A stretch of 64,000 nucleotides of DNA from Bryobacteraceae bacterium (GCA_019748195.1 JAIEPW010000021.1:24118-88117), one strand, 5' to 3'. Positions 1-13,473 are shown, numbered from the stretch's first letter. The notes: a model not told the origin generated them from the letters alone. Program-made: numbers and translations.

Positions 1-4180
<4,180 letters not shown>

Positions 4181-4189
4181 TGCAGTGTT

Positions 4190-4218
4190 TTAACACATCA
4201 TCAGAAAAACTGAATCAA
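4190..4218 (-). promoter_or_regulatory. Predicted sigma70-type promoter of gltB
   Basis: On the minus strand TTGATT (complement of 4213-4218) is followed after 17 bases by TGTTAA (complement of 4190-4195). Transcription would begin near 4183, about three bases before the gltB ATG, giving an essentially leaderless message. The LysR dyad at 4232-4246 would sit at about -50 to -63, the usual place of a LysR activator site. Prediction from sequence only. Confidence 0.45.
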
Positions 4219-4225
4219 AATTGTA

Positions 4226-4254
4226 TTTACTATTAGGTCATCTAATGTTATACT
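4226..4254 (+). promoter_or_regulatory. Predicted promoter of the divergent LysR gene
   Basis: TTTACT (4226-4231) and TATACT (4249-4254) are separated by 17 bases. The start would fall at about 4260, next to the GTG at 4262, which has no Shine-Dalgarno, so this mRNA may also be leaderless. The LysR dyad lies between the two elements, which fits autorepression. Confidence 0.45.
4232..4246. promoter_or_regulatory. LysR-type operator (ATTAG-N5-CTAAT dyad)
   Basis: ATTAGGTCATCTAAT has perfect 5-base arms and contains the T-N11-A signature of LysR boxes (4233-4245). It lies midway between gltB and the divergent LysR gene, overlapping the predicted LysR promoter and just upstream of the predicted gltB -35. 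Binding by the neighbouring regulator is inferred. Confidence 0.5.
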
Positions 4255-4261
4255 GATTTGA

Positions 4262-5146
4262 GTGCTGTCCGAACAAGTAAGGCTGTTCTTCCACATCGCG
4301 CAGAACCGCTCGGTGAGCAGAGCCGCGAAGCTCAATCAAATCAGTCAGTCAGCGGCGAGTCAGGGTCTGGCCGAGATGGAAAGGCGGCTGGGAACCTCGC
4401 TGGTCGACCGGTCCCGCCGCCCGCTCCAGACCACTCCCGCCGGGAAACTTTACTTCGACTACTGCAGGGATGCCCTGCGCCGTTGGGAACAGTTCGAGGT
4501 CGAGCTGGAAAAGCTGCTCGCCGAGTCCGGCGGGTGCGTTCGGGTGGCCTCCATCTACTCGGTCGGGCTGTCCGAAATGGCGCAATTGGAGCAGAAATTC
4601 GCCCTTAAGGAGCCTGAAGCGCGCCTGGAAGTCGAGTATTTGAGGCCGGAAAAGGTGTACGAAGCGGTGCTTTCCGACGCCGCGGACCTGGGAATCGTCA
4701 GTTACCCCGAGTCCCGCCGGGAGATCGAGGTGATCCCCTGGCGCGCCGAGCAGATGGTGGTGGCCGCGTCTCCCAATCATGTCCTGGGGAAGCAGGCGGT
4801 AGTCCACCCGTCCGAGCTGAACCATCTTGATTTTATTGGGTTTGACGCCGATCTTCCCATCGGAAAGGAAGTCGACCGGTTCCTGCGTCAGCACCAGGTT
4901 TCCGTGAACCGGATTTTCCACTTCGACAACATCCAGATGATCAAGGAAGCGGTGGCGTACGGGGTCGGAATCAGCATCATGCCGGCCCGCATCATGGTAA
5001 ACGAGCTGGAACAGGGGCGCCTCGTGGCGATTCCGTTGGCGGAACCCGGCTTGTACCGCCCCCTGGGGGTGGTGCATCGCCGCAGGAAGGCATTTCACCC
5101 GGTCGCGCAGTCGTTCCTGAACCTTCTTTTGGAGCGGACGGAGTAG
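4262..5146 (+). CDS. LysR family transcriptional regulator, divergent from gltB
   Basis: 294 residues, the normal LysR length. The winged helix-turn-helix occupies about 1-60 (SVSRAAKLNQISQSAASQGL), followed by a periplasmic-binding-like effector domain (about 88-290, including the typical VAYGVGISIMPARI stretch). Start is GTG at 4262. Placement back to back with gltB suggests control of glutamate synthase, as for GltC, but sequence alone cannot separate it from CysL/CysB-like members. The 81-base gap holds a dyad and two opposing promoters. Family assignment is secure, target is inferred. Confidence 0.9.
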   Translation: MLSEQVRLFFHIAQNRSVSRAAKLNQISQSAASQGLAEMERRLGTSLVDRSRRPLQTTPAGKLYFDYCRDALRRWEQFEVELEKLLAESGGCVRVASIYSVGLSEMAQLEQKFALKEPEARLEVEYLRPEKVYEAVLSDAADLGIVSYPESRREIEVIPWRAEQMVVAASPNHVLGKQAVVHPSELNHLDFIGFDADLPIGKEVDRFLRQHQVSVNRIFHFDNIQMIKEAVAYGVGISIMPARIMVNELEQGRLVAIPLAEPGLYRPLGVVHRRRKAFHPVAQSFLNLLLERTE

Positions 5147-5254
5147 GCGCGCAACGGAACGGGAGGGAAAACGTCTAGGGTGGGAGAGCTGTTCCGAAGC
5201 CAGACGGAGGCGACTCGAAAGTTTGTTAGACTCTGGTTAAGGCTGGGAGGCCTA

Positions 5255-6868
5255 ATGCGAATGGTGTCGAACCGTCGCTTCGTTGTACTTGTCCCCGCGT
5301 TTATCGCGATGTGCTCGCTGTTCGGAGCCCTGCTGGGCCCCGGGGCGCGAGGGGTAAAGGCCGCCAATACCGGCGAGGAATCGCTGAGCGGAAACCTGAA
5401 GAGCTTCACGGCGGTTTATCAGTTGGTGGAGCAGAACTTCGCCACCAAGCTGGACCCGGACAAAGCGATTTATAAAGGGGCGGTTCCCGGCATGCTGCGG
5501 ACTCTGGATCCGCACTCCAACTTCTTCGATCCCCGAGACTACCAGCTTCTTCGCGAGGACCAGCGCGGCCATTACTACGGGGTGGGAATGCAGGTGGGCC
5601 CGCGCGCGGGCAAGACGATTGTCATCAATCCTTTCGTGGGCACTCCCGCCTATAAGGCCGGCCTCCGGCCCGGCGACGTCATTCTCAAGGTCAACGACAA
5701 GGGCACCGACGGCCTCACCACCTCCGAAATCGCCGATCTGTTGAAGGGCCCCAAGGGCACTCCGGTTCAGGTGACGGTGGCGCGCGAAGGCGTCGACAAG
5801 CCGATCGCATTCAACATGCTGCGCGACGAGATTCCGCGCAACTCGGTCGAGGAAGCCTTCTGGCTGCGTCCCGGAATCGGCTACATCAACATCAAGCAGT
5901 TCAACGAGAACACCTCGCGCGAGATGGAAGATGAGCTGAAGAAGCTGGGCGAGGCGAATATCAAGGGCCTGGTGCTCGATCTGCGCGGTAATCCGGGCGG
6001 ACTCCTCAACGAAGGCGTCGAAGTCGCCGGCCACTTCCTGAAGAAGGGCGAAGTGGTGGTTTCCCATCGCGGACGGTCCACGCCGGAAAAGCCGTACGTG
6101 GCTCGCCGTAGCGGCGGCGGCAAGGATTATCCGGTGGTGGTGCTGGTGAACCGCTATTCGGCCTCCGCGGCCGAAATCGTCGCCGGCGCTCTGCAGGATC
6201 ACGACCGGGGTTGGATTCTCGGCGAGAACACTTTTGGCAAGGGTCTGGTGCAGACGGTTTACCCGTTGAGCGAAAATACCGGCCTCGCGCTCACCACGGC
6301 GCATTACTACACCCCCAGCGGACGCCTGATCCAGCGCGATTACCAGAACATCTCGTTCCTCGATTACTACACGCACAAGAACCTGGAGCAGAAGAACGAG
6401 AAGGACGTCAAGATGACGGACTCCGGCCGCACCGTGTACGGCGGCGGCGGCATCTCCCCGGATGAGAAGTTCGTACCGGAGAAGCTGAATCCGTTCCAGA
6501 TCGAGATGCTGCGCAAGTTCGCGTTCTTCAACTTCACCGCGAAGTATTTCGGCGGTAAGGACGCGAAGCTGCCGCAGGGCTGGGCGCCGGACGAGAAAGT
6601 GATGGACGAGTTCCATCAATACCTGCTGAAATCCGGCGTGCAGTTCACGGAGGCGGATTTCACCGCGAACTACAAGTGGGCGCGCCAGCAGTTGAAGCGC
6701 GAGATGTACATCACCGCGTTCAGCGTCAACGAGTCGCAGAAGGTGACCATTGAGGAAGATCCGATGGTGCTGAAGGCGATCGAGGCGATGCCCAAGGCGA
6801 AGTCGTTGCTGGATAACGCCAAGAAGATGCTGGTGCAGCGGTTGAACCGGCAGGGCGTCGGTAACTGA
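5255..6868 (+). CDS. S41 family carboxyl-terminal processing protease (Ctp)
   Basis: Exported or membrane-anchored serine protease that trims C-termini of envelope proteins. From the ATG at 5255 (GGGAGG at 5245-5250; the open frame runs back to 5180) it has 537 residues. A hydrophobic anchor near 8-35 is followed by a PDZ domain at about 107-182 and the S41 catalytic core. The Ser/Lys pair is visible in NRYSASAAE (Ser304) and TFGKG (Lys329). The C-terminal 130 residues form an extra helical region seen in longer Ctp proteins. It is 108 bases after the LysR gene, apparently its own unit, and ends at a strong hairpin. Confidence 0.93.
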   Translation: MRMVSNRRFVVLVPAFIAMCSLFGALLGPGARGVKAANTGEESLSGNLKSFTAVYQLVEQNFATKLDPDKAIYKGAVPGMLRTLDPHSNFFDPRDYQLLREDQRGHYYGVGMQVGPRAGKTIVINPFVGTPAYKAGLRPGDVILKVNDKGTDGLTTSEIADLLKGPKGTPVQVTVAREGVDKPIAFNMLRDEIPRNSVEEAFWLRPGIGYINIKQFNENTSREMEDELKKLGEANIKGLVLDLRGNPGGLLNEGVEVAGHFLKKGEVVVSHRGRSTPEKPYVARRSGGGKDYPVVVLVNRYSASAAEIVAGALQDHDRGWILGENTFGKGLVQTVYPLSENTGLALTTAHYYTPSGRLIQRDYQNISFLDYYTHKNLEQKNEKDVKMTDSGRTVYGGGGISPDEKFVPEKLNPFQIEMLRKFAFFNFTAKYFGGKDAKLPQGWAPDEKVMDEFHQYLLKSGVQFTEADFTANYKWARQQLKREMYITAFSVNESQKVTIEEDPMVLKAIEAMPKAKSLLDNAKKMLVQRLNRQGVGN

Positions 6869-6883
6869 CAAGGGCAATCGACC

Positions 6884-6909
6884 GAGGCGCGGCTCCGCGG
6901 CCGCGCCTC
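6884..6909. terminator. Bidirectional hairpin between convergent genes
   Basis: GAGGCGCGGC (6884-6893), a 6-base loop, and GCCGCGCCTC (6900-6909) make a perfect 10-bp GC-rich stem between the ctp-like gene and the kinase gene, which converge here. The U-tract is weak on both sides, so termination is likely but not certain. Confidence 0.6.
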
Positions 6910-6921
6910 CTCCACTTTAGA

Positions 6922-9639
6922 TCAGCTCTCCAGCAACTCCTCGAGTGCGATCTTCCGTCCGCCTAGAGCCCATAGGAACGCCGCCGCAGCCAGAAGCGCG
7001 GTCAGAACCGTGACGATCAGCGACGGTGTGCCGTACCACTTGGAAACCTCCCAGGTGGTGACGAAGAGCGTCAGCACCGTTCCGGCGAAAGTGGCTGAGA
7101 TCACCGCCAGCAGCCCGAAGCGGAACAGCAGGAACAGCAGGAGACCGAACTGCATCAGCGCGACCGCGGCCACCAGCCAGGGCATGGTGGATCCGGCGAC
7201 GCTGACTCCGACGAAAATCGCGAGGTAAAGGGCCCCGGCGATCCACTCCTTCCGGAACACGGCTCGCAGGAGGAACAGCAGGAACAGAATTGCCATGGAG
7301 GTCTGCACCGACGAATTCACGGCGCCCAGGATCAGCCCGAAAGTCGTGACCGGCCCGCGGAACACGGCGACCTCCACCCATTCGGGAATCGATCCCAGCC
7401 GGATGGAGAGAAGAACGCGAAGCTGAGACACGATAACAATACTGACGCCGGCGGCGATGCCGAGAAGAAGGTGGCTGGCGACCAGCGGGTCGCGGACGCC
7501 GCCTGACAGCAGGCGGCTCCAGGAGATCAAGGTGCGCGGCCAGCGCCGCCGTACGTAAGGCTCCAGGGCAAGATACAAGCCGAATACGTAGCCCGCGATG
7601 ACGCATCCGAAACCAATGGCGGCCTGGAACGAGTTCCAGGTGTTCGGCGTCAACCGCCCCTGAAACTGAATGCACAGCCAGGTAAGGAAACCCACGAGGC
7701 CGAGCGCCAGCCCCAGCCGCCGGGCGCCCCGCAGGTCGCCTCGCCCCCGAGCCCAATTGCGGTAAGCGAGCACGCCTCCGACCAGTAGAATCGACCCCAG
7801 CATGGAGAACTGAAAATATCGCTGCGCGATCTCGCCCGGGGTCGAGGCGGCCGCTTCCATTCGCGTGGGACGATCCCACGGATACAGCGCGGCAAAGTAG
7901 ACGGGCCGGCCTCGCCAGGAAGCCGCCTCGTAGCGGACCTCGATGTCGGGCGCCGTGGGCAGCCTGCGGGTCCACGCGGCGCGGTGGTCGGATGCGACCA
8001 GCGGAACCCACTTCGGCTCCACGGGTTTCAGTTGCGCGATGTCCTGCCCGGCGAGTTCCAGCAGCAGCTTCCAATCGCCGGGTTGCCTGTTGTCCGGTGT
8101 CTCATCAATCTGCGACGGAACGGCGAGAAAGGATTGCAGCCGGCCCCTCGGGTCCACTTGAAGATTCACCATCCCGGAGATGGTGGGCGGCGGGTCTGAA
8201 TAACTGGGGCCGGAAGCGATCCGGTACGGATCCAGGACCCGCGGGCTCTGCCGGTACCAGAAGATCACCGGGGGCGGGTCCCCCGCTGCCAGGATCTGGC
8301 GTCGTTTCTCCGGAGTGAAGTTGCGGTCCAGGTAAGTGGTGAACTCAGTGTCCACCATGAAGCTGCTGGCGCTATCCCGGGGCGGATTGCCGTATCCGAG
8401 CTTCTGCGCGATCTCCAGAGCCTTCTCCTCGAGCACATCGGGGGATTCGCGAAGGTGCGCATACTCGAGCAGGGTGGTGTGGGACGAAAGATAGAGGTTA
8501 GCTCCCAGCCCGCCCAGGGCGCCGAGCAGGAGCACCATCAGGACGCGCACGCTGAAGCCCGAGTGCTTCCCCGCCGCGGCCACCAGTTCCGGGGACGGAG
8601 TCTCCCCGGCGGCGAGGGCGGCGGCCAGCGGATCTCCGCCCGGCAGCGCGGCGGCAACCGCCAGGGCTCCGCCGGGCCGCTTCTTCGGATCCGGATCCAG
8701 GCACCGCTCGATGGCGCGCTCCACCGCGGCGTCGATGCCTCCGACGATGGAAGAGATGCTGACCGGTGTCGCCTGCGACTGCATTCGCTGCAAGTCCGCC
8801 AGCGTATCGGCCTGATAGGCGCGCCGCCCGGTGAAGATCTCGTACAGCACCAGGCCGAGTGAGTAGATATCGCTGCGCGCGGAAACTTCCTTGCCGGCAA
8901 GCTGCTCGGGCGCCATGTACGCCGGGGTCCCGCTGCGGATTTCCGCGCCCTCGATGGTCCCCGCGATTCCTGCCAGACCGAAGTCCGTGATCAGGACATT
9001 GCCCTGGCCATCGAGCATGATGTTGCCGGGCTTCAGGTCCCGGTGCAGGACGCCCTTGTCGTGCGCCGCCGCAAGTCCGGCGCACAGCTTGCGAGCGATC
9101 TCCAGCGCCTTATCCTGCGGCACGCGGCCGATGCGCCGCAGCAATTTGCCCAAGTCCTCGCCGTCCACGTATTCCATGGAGAGGAACGGCATACCGTCGA
9201 TCTCGCCGATGTCGTAGACACGGCAAACGTTGGGGTGCGAGACCTGGCGCGCGATCCGCACCTCGTTCAGAAACCGGTCCAGAAACCCGCGATCCGCCGC
9301 TGCCTCACCCAGTAGGAATTTCAGCGCCACGGACTGGTCGAGTTTCAGGTCGATGGCGCGGTACACCTCGCCCATGCCCCCCTGGCCGAGTAATTCGATG
9401 ATCTTGTATCGCTCCCCCAGGATCACGCCCGCTTCAAACCGGCCTTCATGGACGGACTTTGCGCCCTGCGACACCTGCGACCGGAAGCGCGAGGACGGCA
9501 GCGATGCCTTCGGAGCGACGAATTGCGTCGGCAGTTGCGAGGCGGGCGAGCGCGAATCCGCCGCGAGCGGCGTCGCGCAGTTGCCGCAAAAGCGGCTGGT
9601 GGTGGAGTTCTGGCTACCGCAACTCGGACAGGAGGTCAT
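6922..9639 (-). CDS. Zinc-ribbon Ser/Thr protein kinase with polytopic membrane C-terminus
   Basis: 905 residues. An N-terminal zinc ribbon (CPSCG, then CGNC at 18-21) is followed by a eukaryotic-like kinase domain at about 78-335: glycine loop GQGGMGEV, catalytic Lys107, HRDLKPGN (199-206), DFG (219-221), APE region. A transmembrane helix near 365-385 leads to an extracytoplasmic segment of about 235 residues with no recognised domain, then seven to nine hydrophobic helices up to the C-terminus. All catalytic residues are present, so an active Hanks-type kinase is expected; the outer segment may sense a signal. The radical SAM gene ends 29 bases upstream, so the two are probably co-transcribed. 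Substrates are unknown. Confidence 0.93.
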   Translation of the reverse strand: MTSCPSCGSQNSTTSRFCGNCATPLAADSRSPASQLPTQFVAPKASLPSSRFRSQVSQGAKSVHEGRFEAGVILGERYKIIELLGQGGMGEVYRAIDLKLDQSVALKFLLGEAAADRGFLDRFLNEVRIARQVSHPNVCRVYDIGEIDGMPFLSMEYVDGEDLGKLLRRIGRVPQDKALEIARKLCAGLAAAHDKGVLHRDLKPGNIMLDGQGNVLITDFGLAGIAGTIEGAEIRSGTPAYMAPEQLAGKEVSARSDIYSLGLVLYEIFTGRRAYQADTLADLQRMQSQATPVSISSIVGGIDAAVERAIERCLDPDPKKRPGGALAVAAALPGGDPLAAALAAGETPSPELVAAAGKHSGFSVRVLMVLLLGALGGLGANLYLSSHTTLLEYAHLRESPDVLEEKALEIAQKLGYGNPPRDSASSFMVDTEFTTYLDRNFTPEKRRQILAAGDPPPVIFWYRQSPRVLDPYRIASGPSYSDPPPTISGMVNLQVDPRGRLQSFLAVPSQIDETPDNRQPGDWKLLLELAGQDIAQLKPVEPKWVPLVASDHRAAWTRRLPTAPDIEVRYEAASWRGRPVYFAALYPWDRPTRMEAAASTPGEIAQRYFQFSMLGSILLVGGVLAYRNWARGRGDLRGARRLGLALGLVGFLTWLCIQFQGRLTPNTWNSFQAAIGFGCVIAGYVFGLYLALEPYVRRRWPRTLISWSRLLSGGVRDPLVASHLLLGIAAGVSIVIVSQLRVLLSIRLGSIPEWVEVAVFRGPVTTFGLILGAVNSSVQTSMAILFLLFLLRAVFRKEWIAGALYLAIFVGVSVAGSTMPWLVAAVALMQFGLLLFLLFRFGLLAVISATFAGTVLTLFVTTWEVSKWYGTPSLIVTVLTALLAAAAFLWALGGRKIALEELLES

Positions 9640-9668
9640 TTTTGCGCCGGTTCAATCCGCACCAGATC

Positions 9669-10712
9669 TTAGCGCCGTCCCCCGCCGGCCACTGGCCGGG
9701 GCGGCCGCAGAAGCGTCCGGGGGAGCTTCGCCAAATACGTCAGCCGTTCGATGACCGGCAAAGCCTTGCGGACCCATTTTCCGTGAAACAGCAAACTGCC
9801 CGCCACCAGCATGGGATGAGGAATCGTCGTGAAACACCGCGAGCAGACGTCGATCTCGCCCGCCCGCTTCCGCGCGTGCAACTCGCGCATCCGCTGCATG
9901 GGCGGCGAATTGAAGATCTCGGCCAGGCTTTGCGTCCCGATGTTTCCCACCGGAGCCCCGTTCAGCATGTAGCTTTGGCAGCACGGGTACACGTCGCCGG
10001 AATGCTTCACATACATCGCGCCGCGCCACAGATAATGGCAGGGGTGATTCCAATCGCTCGCCGGATGCGCGGCGCCGGGCTGCATCAGGTTGGTTTCATC
10101 GGCCTTCAAGCGAACCTGATCCACGCCGGGAATGCCGCTCCAGAATTTCTGGAAGTCGGCGATCTCATGCGCGTTGCCGTCCATCACCACCATCTGCACC
10201 ACCACCTGGACCTTGGCCGCCCGTTCATGCTTCATCCGCGCGAACCGGACGAAGTTGTCGCGAACCTTCTCGAACTTCGCGCCCTTGCGGTAGTACTCGA
10301 AGGACTCTTTCGAAAAGCCGTCGAAGCTCAGGGTGATGTGCTCCAGGGAGCTGTTCAGGATGCGGCCGGAGGCCTCTTCGTCCAGCAGCGTGCCGTTGGT
10401 GGAGAGCAGCGTGGAAATGCCGTGCTTCTCGCAATACTCGATCCGGTCGAAGATCTTCGGATCCAGAAACGGCTCACCCAGCCCGATCAGCATCATGTGC
10501 TCGCCGGTGGACCCGGCTTGCTCCACCAGCCGCGTGAAGATCTCGTCCGCCATGTCTTCCTTGGGCTGTTTATGGGTTTCGCGCGGGCACATCGGGCAGT
10601 ACAGGTTGCACTTGGCCGTGGTTTCGACGATGTACTCCACCGGCAGCGCTTTCAGGTCGTGGCGCTTCAGCAGATACCCGGCCAGCAATTTCCACCGATT
10701 GAAGACGCGCAT
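9669..10712 (-). CDS. Radical SAM protein with SPASM domain
   Basis: 347 residues. The CxxxCxxC cluster motif is CNLYCPMC (Cys35, 39, 42) at the start of the SAM barrel (about 25-200). A SPASM-type auxiliary cluster region follows, with CHYLWRG near 225, YPCC near 245 and CSRC near 290. SPASM proteins modify peptides or act as dehydrogenases; no precursor peptide is visible beside this gene. It is divergent from the photolyase gene, with start codons 17 bases apart, and is followed by the kinase gene in the same direction. Specific substrate unknown. Confidence 0.9.
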   Translation of the reverse strand: MRVFNRWKLLAGYLLKRHDLKALPVEYIVETTAKCNLYCPMCPRETHKQPKEDMADEIFTRLVEQAGSTGEHMMLIGLGEPFLDPKIFDRIEYCEKHGISTLLSTNGTLLDEEASGRILNSSLEHITLSFDGFSKESFEYYRKGAKFEKVRDNFVRFARMKHERAAKVQVVVQMVVMDGNAHEIADFQKFWSGIPGVDQVRLKADETNLMQPGAAHPASDWNHPCHYLWRGAMYVKHSGDVYPCCQSYMLNGAPVGNIGTQSLAEIFNSPPMQRMRELHARKRAGEIDVCSRCFTTIPHPMLVAGSLLFHGKWVRKALPVIERLTYLAKLPRTLLRPPRPVAGGGRR

Positions 10713-10728
10713 GGGAAGGAATCATTCA

Positions 10729-12180
10729 TTGTATCCCGCCCGGTTGCGCGGCATCACATCAAGCGTGGAAGCTCGCGTCCGGAAATTGAACGCCGAAGCC
10801 CCGCGGCAAGAATCCAAATACGTCCTTTACTGGACCCAGATGAACCGGCGCACAACCGGCAATCACGCGCTGGAGTACGCGGCGCATCTGGCCAACGCCC
10901 ACGCAGTCCCCCTTCTGGTGTACGAAGCGGTGACGTGCTCCTATCCGCACGCCAACGATCGGTTTCACACCTTCCTGCTGGAGGGCGTTCCGGAGATGAG
11001 CCGGAGGCTGCGGAAGCGCGGCATTGGATATGTGTTTTACCTGCGCCGCCGCAGGAGCGACCCGAATGACGTGCTGTACCGCCTGGCGCGCGAGGCCGCC
11101 GCGGTGGTCACCGACGATTACCCAACCTTCGTCGCGCGCGCCCACAATGCCTCCGTACCTGCCAGGCTCGATGTCCCCTACTTCGCCGTCGATTCGAGCT
11201 GCGTGATTCCCGCGAGCCTGCTCCCCAAGAGGGAGTACGCCGCCTACACCATCCGCCCGAAGATCCACAGGCTTCTGGGGGAACACCTGCGGCCGGTCGA
11301 GGAAGTCGCGCTGGAGCGTCGCTACACGGATGCCCCGCCGTCGTTCCACACCGAAGTGACCGATTCCAACATCGCCGGGCTGGTGGCGTCATGCGAAATC
11401 GATCATGGGGTGGCTCCATCCACATCGTTTCGCGGCGGAATGCCGGAGGCCGAGGCGCGGCTTGATGAATTCGTGAAGAATCGCCTGCGGCGCTACGGTC
11501 AGGACCGCAACGAGCCTTCCGCGCGCGCGACCTCCGGGCTCAGCCCGTACCTTCACTTCGGGCACATCTCCTCCATGCACGCCGCGCTCCGGGCCAAGGA
11601 CTTCGCCGAGGAGCACGGCATCGCAGCCGAGGAGTTCCTGGAGGAGCTGATCGTGCGCCGCGAACTCGCGTTCAACTTCGCGCGGCACGCAGCCGACCTG
11701 GAATCCTTCGCCAACCTCCCCAACTGGGCGATCGCCACCTTGGAGAAGCACGATTCCGATGAGCGCGACCCGGTGTATGATTGCGAGCAGTTGGAGAGCG
11801 CCCGGACCTACGACGCGCTCTGGAACGCGACGCAAAAAGAGCTGCTGCTGCGCGGCAAGATTCACGGCTATTACCGCATGTATTGGGGCAAGAAGATCAT
11901 CGAGTGGTCCCGCACCCATCGCGAGGCGCTGCGCACCATGATTCACCTTCATGACCGCTATGCGCTGGACGGCCGCGATCCGAACACCTACACCAACGTG
12001 CTGTGGTGCTTCGGGCTCCATGATCGCCCGTGGTTCGAGCGGCCGGTTTTCGGCGTGGTGCGCTACATGTCGCTCGAGGGGATGAAGCGCAAGACCGATG
12101 TGACCGCCTATCTCCGCGAGATCGACTACCTGGAGCTCACCGGCAAGGATCCGTTCCGGCCGGCGGAGGCCAGGGCATGA
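10729..12180 (+). CDS. phr: Class II CPD photolyase
   Basis: Flavoprotein that uses light to split cyclobutane pyrimidine dimers in DNA. 483 residues from TTG 10729, chosen because GGAAGGA (10714-10720) lies 8 bases upstream; GTG 10765 is a possible alternative and the open frame extends far upstream without homology. Class II hallmarks are the N-terminal YWTQMNRRTTGNHAL and the C-terminal FAD-domain stretches YYRMYWGKKIIEWS, LDGRDPNTY and FERPVFGVVRYM. The next gene starts inside its stop codon (ATGA overlap), so they form one transcription unit. Confidence 0.92.
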   Translation: MYPARLRGITSSVEARVRKLNAEAPRQESKYVLYWTQMNRRTTGNHALEYAAHLANAHAVPLLVYEAVTCSYPHANDRFHTFLLEGVPEMSRRLRKRGIGYVFYLRRRRSDPNDVLYRLAREAAAVVTDDYPTFVARAHNASVPARLDVPYFAVDSSCVIPASLLPKREYAAYTIRPKIHRLLGEHLRPVEEVALERRYTDAPPSFHTEVTDSNIAGLVASCEIDHGVAPSTSFRGGMPEAEARLDEFVKNRLRRYGQDRNEPSARATSGLSPYLHFGHISSMHAALRAKDFAEEHGIAAEEFLEELIVRRELAFNFARHAADLESFANLPNWAIATLEKHDSDERDPVYDCEQLESARTYDALWNATQKELLLRGKIHGYYRMYWGKKIIEWSRTHREALRTMIHLHDRYALDGRDPNTYTNVLWCFGLHDRPWFERPVFGVVRYMSLEGMKRKTDVTAYLREIDYLELTGKDPFRPAEARA

Positions 12181-13064
12181 ACATTACGTTGACCGGGGCG
12201 TCCGGCTTTATCGGCAATCAACTGATCGCGCGGCTGCGGGCCCGGGGACACACCCCGCGCGCGCTGGGCCGCCGGACGATCCCCGGCGTGGCGACATCGG
12301 TCTGGGATTCGCAGAAGGCGGCCGCGCCGCTCGAGGGCCTCGAAGGGGCTGATGCGGTGATCCACCTGGCCGGAGAGCCGGTGGCGCAGCGTTGGACGGA
12401 CGACGCCAAGCGCCGCATCCGGGACAGCCGCGTCGCCGGAACGCGAAACCTGCTGGAGGGGATCGCCGGCCTGCAGACCCGGCCTCGCGTGCTGATCAGC
12501 GCGTCGGCCGTCGGCATCTACGGGTCGCGAGGCGACGAACGGATCACCGAACACTCCGCGCCCGGTCACGGCTTCCTGGAGGACCTCTGCGTGGAATGGG
12601 AATCGGAAGCCGGCAAGGCCGCCGCGTTGGGTATGCGCGTGGTGAAAATCCGCATCGGCATCGTGCTGGGCCCGAACGGCGGCGCGCTGGAGCAGATGCT
12701 GCCGCCGTTCCGTCTCGGCATCGGCGGACCGCTGGGGTCCGGCAAGCAATGGATGGCTTGGATCCACCGCGATGATCTGGTGGAGATGATGATCTTTGCG
12801 CTGGAGAACGATCGCGTGCACGGCATACTGAACGGCGCCGCGCCCAACCCGGTAACCAACCGCGAGTTCACTCGGGAACTGGCGCGGGTGGTGCGCCGCC
12901 CGGCGATCTTCCCGGTCCCGGCGATCGCCCTCCGGGCTCTCTACGGCGAGATGTCCGGCATCCTGCTGGCGAGCCAGCGCGTGGTTCCGGAAGCGGCGCT
13001 CGCCTGCGGCTTCACTTTCCAGTTTCGCGAGCTTGGTCCGGCGCTGCGGGACGTAGTGCGGTAA
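12177..13064 (+). CDS. TIGR01777-family NAD(P)-binding epimerase (YfcH-like)
   Basis: 295 residues. The N-terminal Rossmann motif is TGASGFIG (5-12); the central SASAVGIYG and the C-terminal DUF1731-type tail identify the TIGR01777/YfcH branch of the extended SDR family. The biochemical reaction of this branch is not established. ATGA overlap with the photolyase stop indicates translational coupling; YfcH-like genes often accompany photolyase genes. The 3' end overlaps convergent tsaE by 53 bases. Confidence 0.9.
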   Translation: MNITLTGASGFIGNQLIARLRARGHTPRALGRRTIPGVATSVWDSQKAAAPLEGLEGADAVIHLAGEPVAQRWTDDAKRRIRDSRVAGTRNLLEGIAGLQTRPRVLISASAVGIYGSRGDERITEHSAPGHGFLEDLCVEWESEAGKAAALGMRVVKIRIGIVLGPNGGALEQMLPPFRLGIGGPLGSGKQWMAWIHRDDLVEMMIFALENDRVHGILNGAAPNPVTNREFTRELARVVRRPAIFPVPAIALRALYGEMSGILLASQRVVPEAALACGFTFQFRELGPALRDVVR

Positions 13065-13473
13065 CCTGGATCGCGCGGCGATCCTGACCGGCGGACTCCA
13101 ACTCGATCCGCACGGAATTCGCCGGCATCAATTCCGGGAAGCGCTCCCCCCACTCGATCAGCACCAGGCGCGCATGATCGAAAATGTCATCCAGTCCCAG
13201 CGTCTCCACCTCCGCGCGCGTATCCAGGCGATACAGGTCGATGTGATAAACGCCTTCGGCGTATTCGTGAATCAGCGTAAAGGTCGGGCTGGAGATCTCC
13301 TCCGCGGGAAGGTGAATCCAGCCCTGGAGGATGCCCTTGGCGAGCGTGGTTTTCCCGGCGCCCAGGTTGCCGGTGAGCAGCACGACGGAACCTTCCGGAA
13401 GTCTGGCGGCCAGCCGTTCCCCCAGTGCGATCGTCTCTTCCTCGGACGCGGTTTCAAACCGCTCTGCATTCAC
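13012..13473 (-). CDS. tsaE: tRNA threonylcarbamoyladenosine biosynthesis ATPase TsaE
   Basis: ATPase of the TsaBDE complex that makes t6A37 in ANN-decoding tRNAs. 153 residues; Walker A is GNLGAGKTT (35-43), followed by SSPTFTLIHEY and the conserved HIDLYRL and LIEWGERF segments. Start is GTG at 13473, overlapping the nnr stop by 20 bases, so it is the last gene of the leftward operon. Length matches the family. Confidence 0.95.
   Translation of the reverse strand: MNAERFETASEEETIALGERLAARLPEGSVVLLTGNLGAGKTTLAKGILQGWIHLPAEEISSPTFTLIHEYAEGVYHIDLYRLDTRAEVETLGLDDIFDHARLVLIEWGERFPELMPANSVRIELESAGQDRRAIQVTALRPAAPDQARETGK

Noticed and set aside
5252..6877. 541-codon open frame on the minus strand
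   Set aside because: Antisense of the S41 protease gene, whose PDZ and Ser/Lys motifs are intact on the plus strand.
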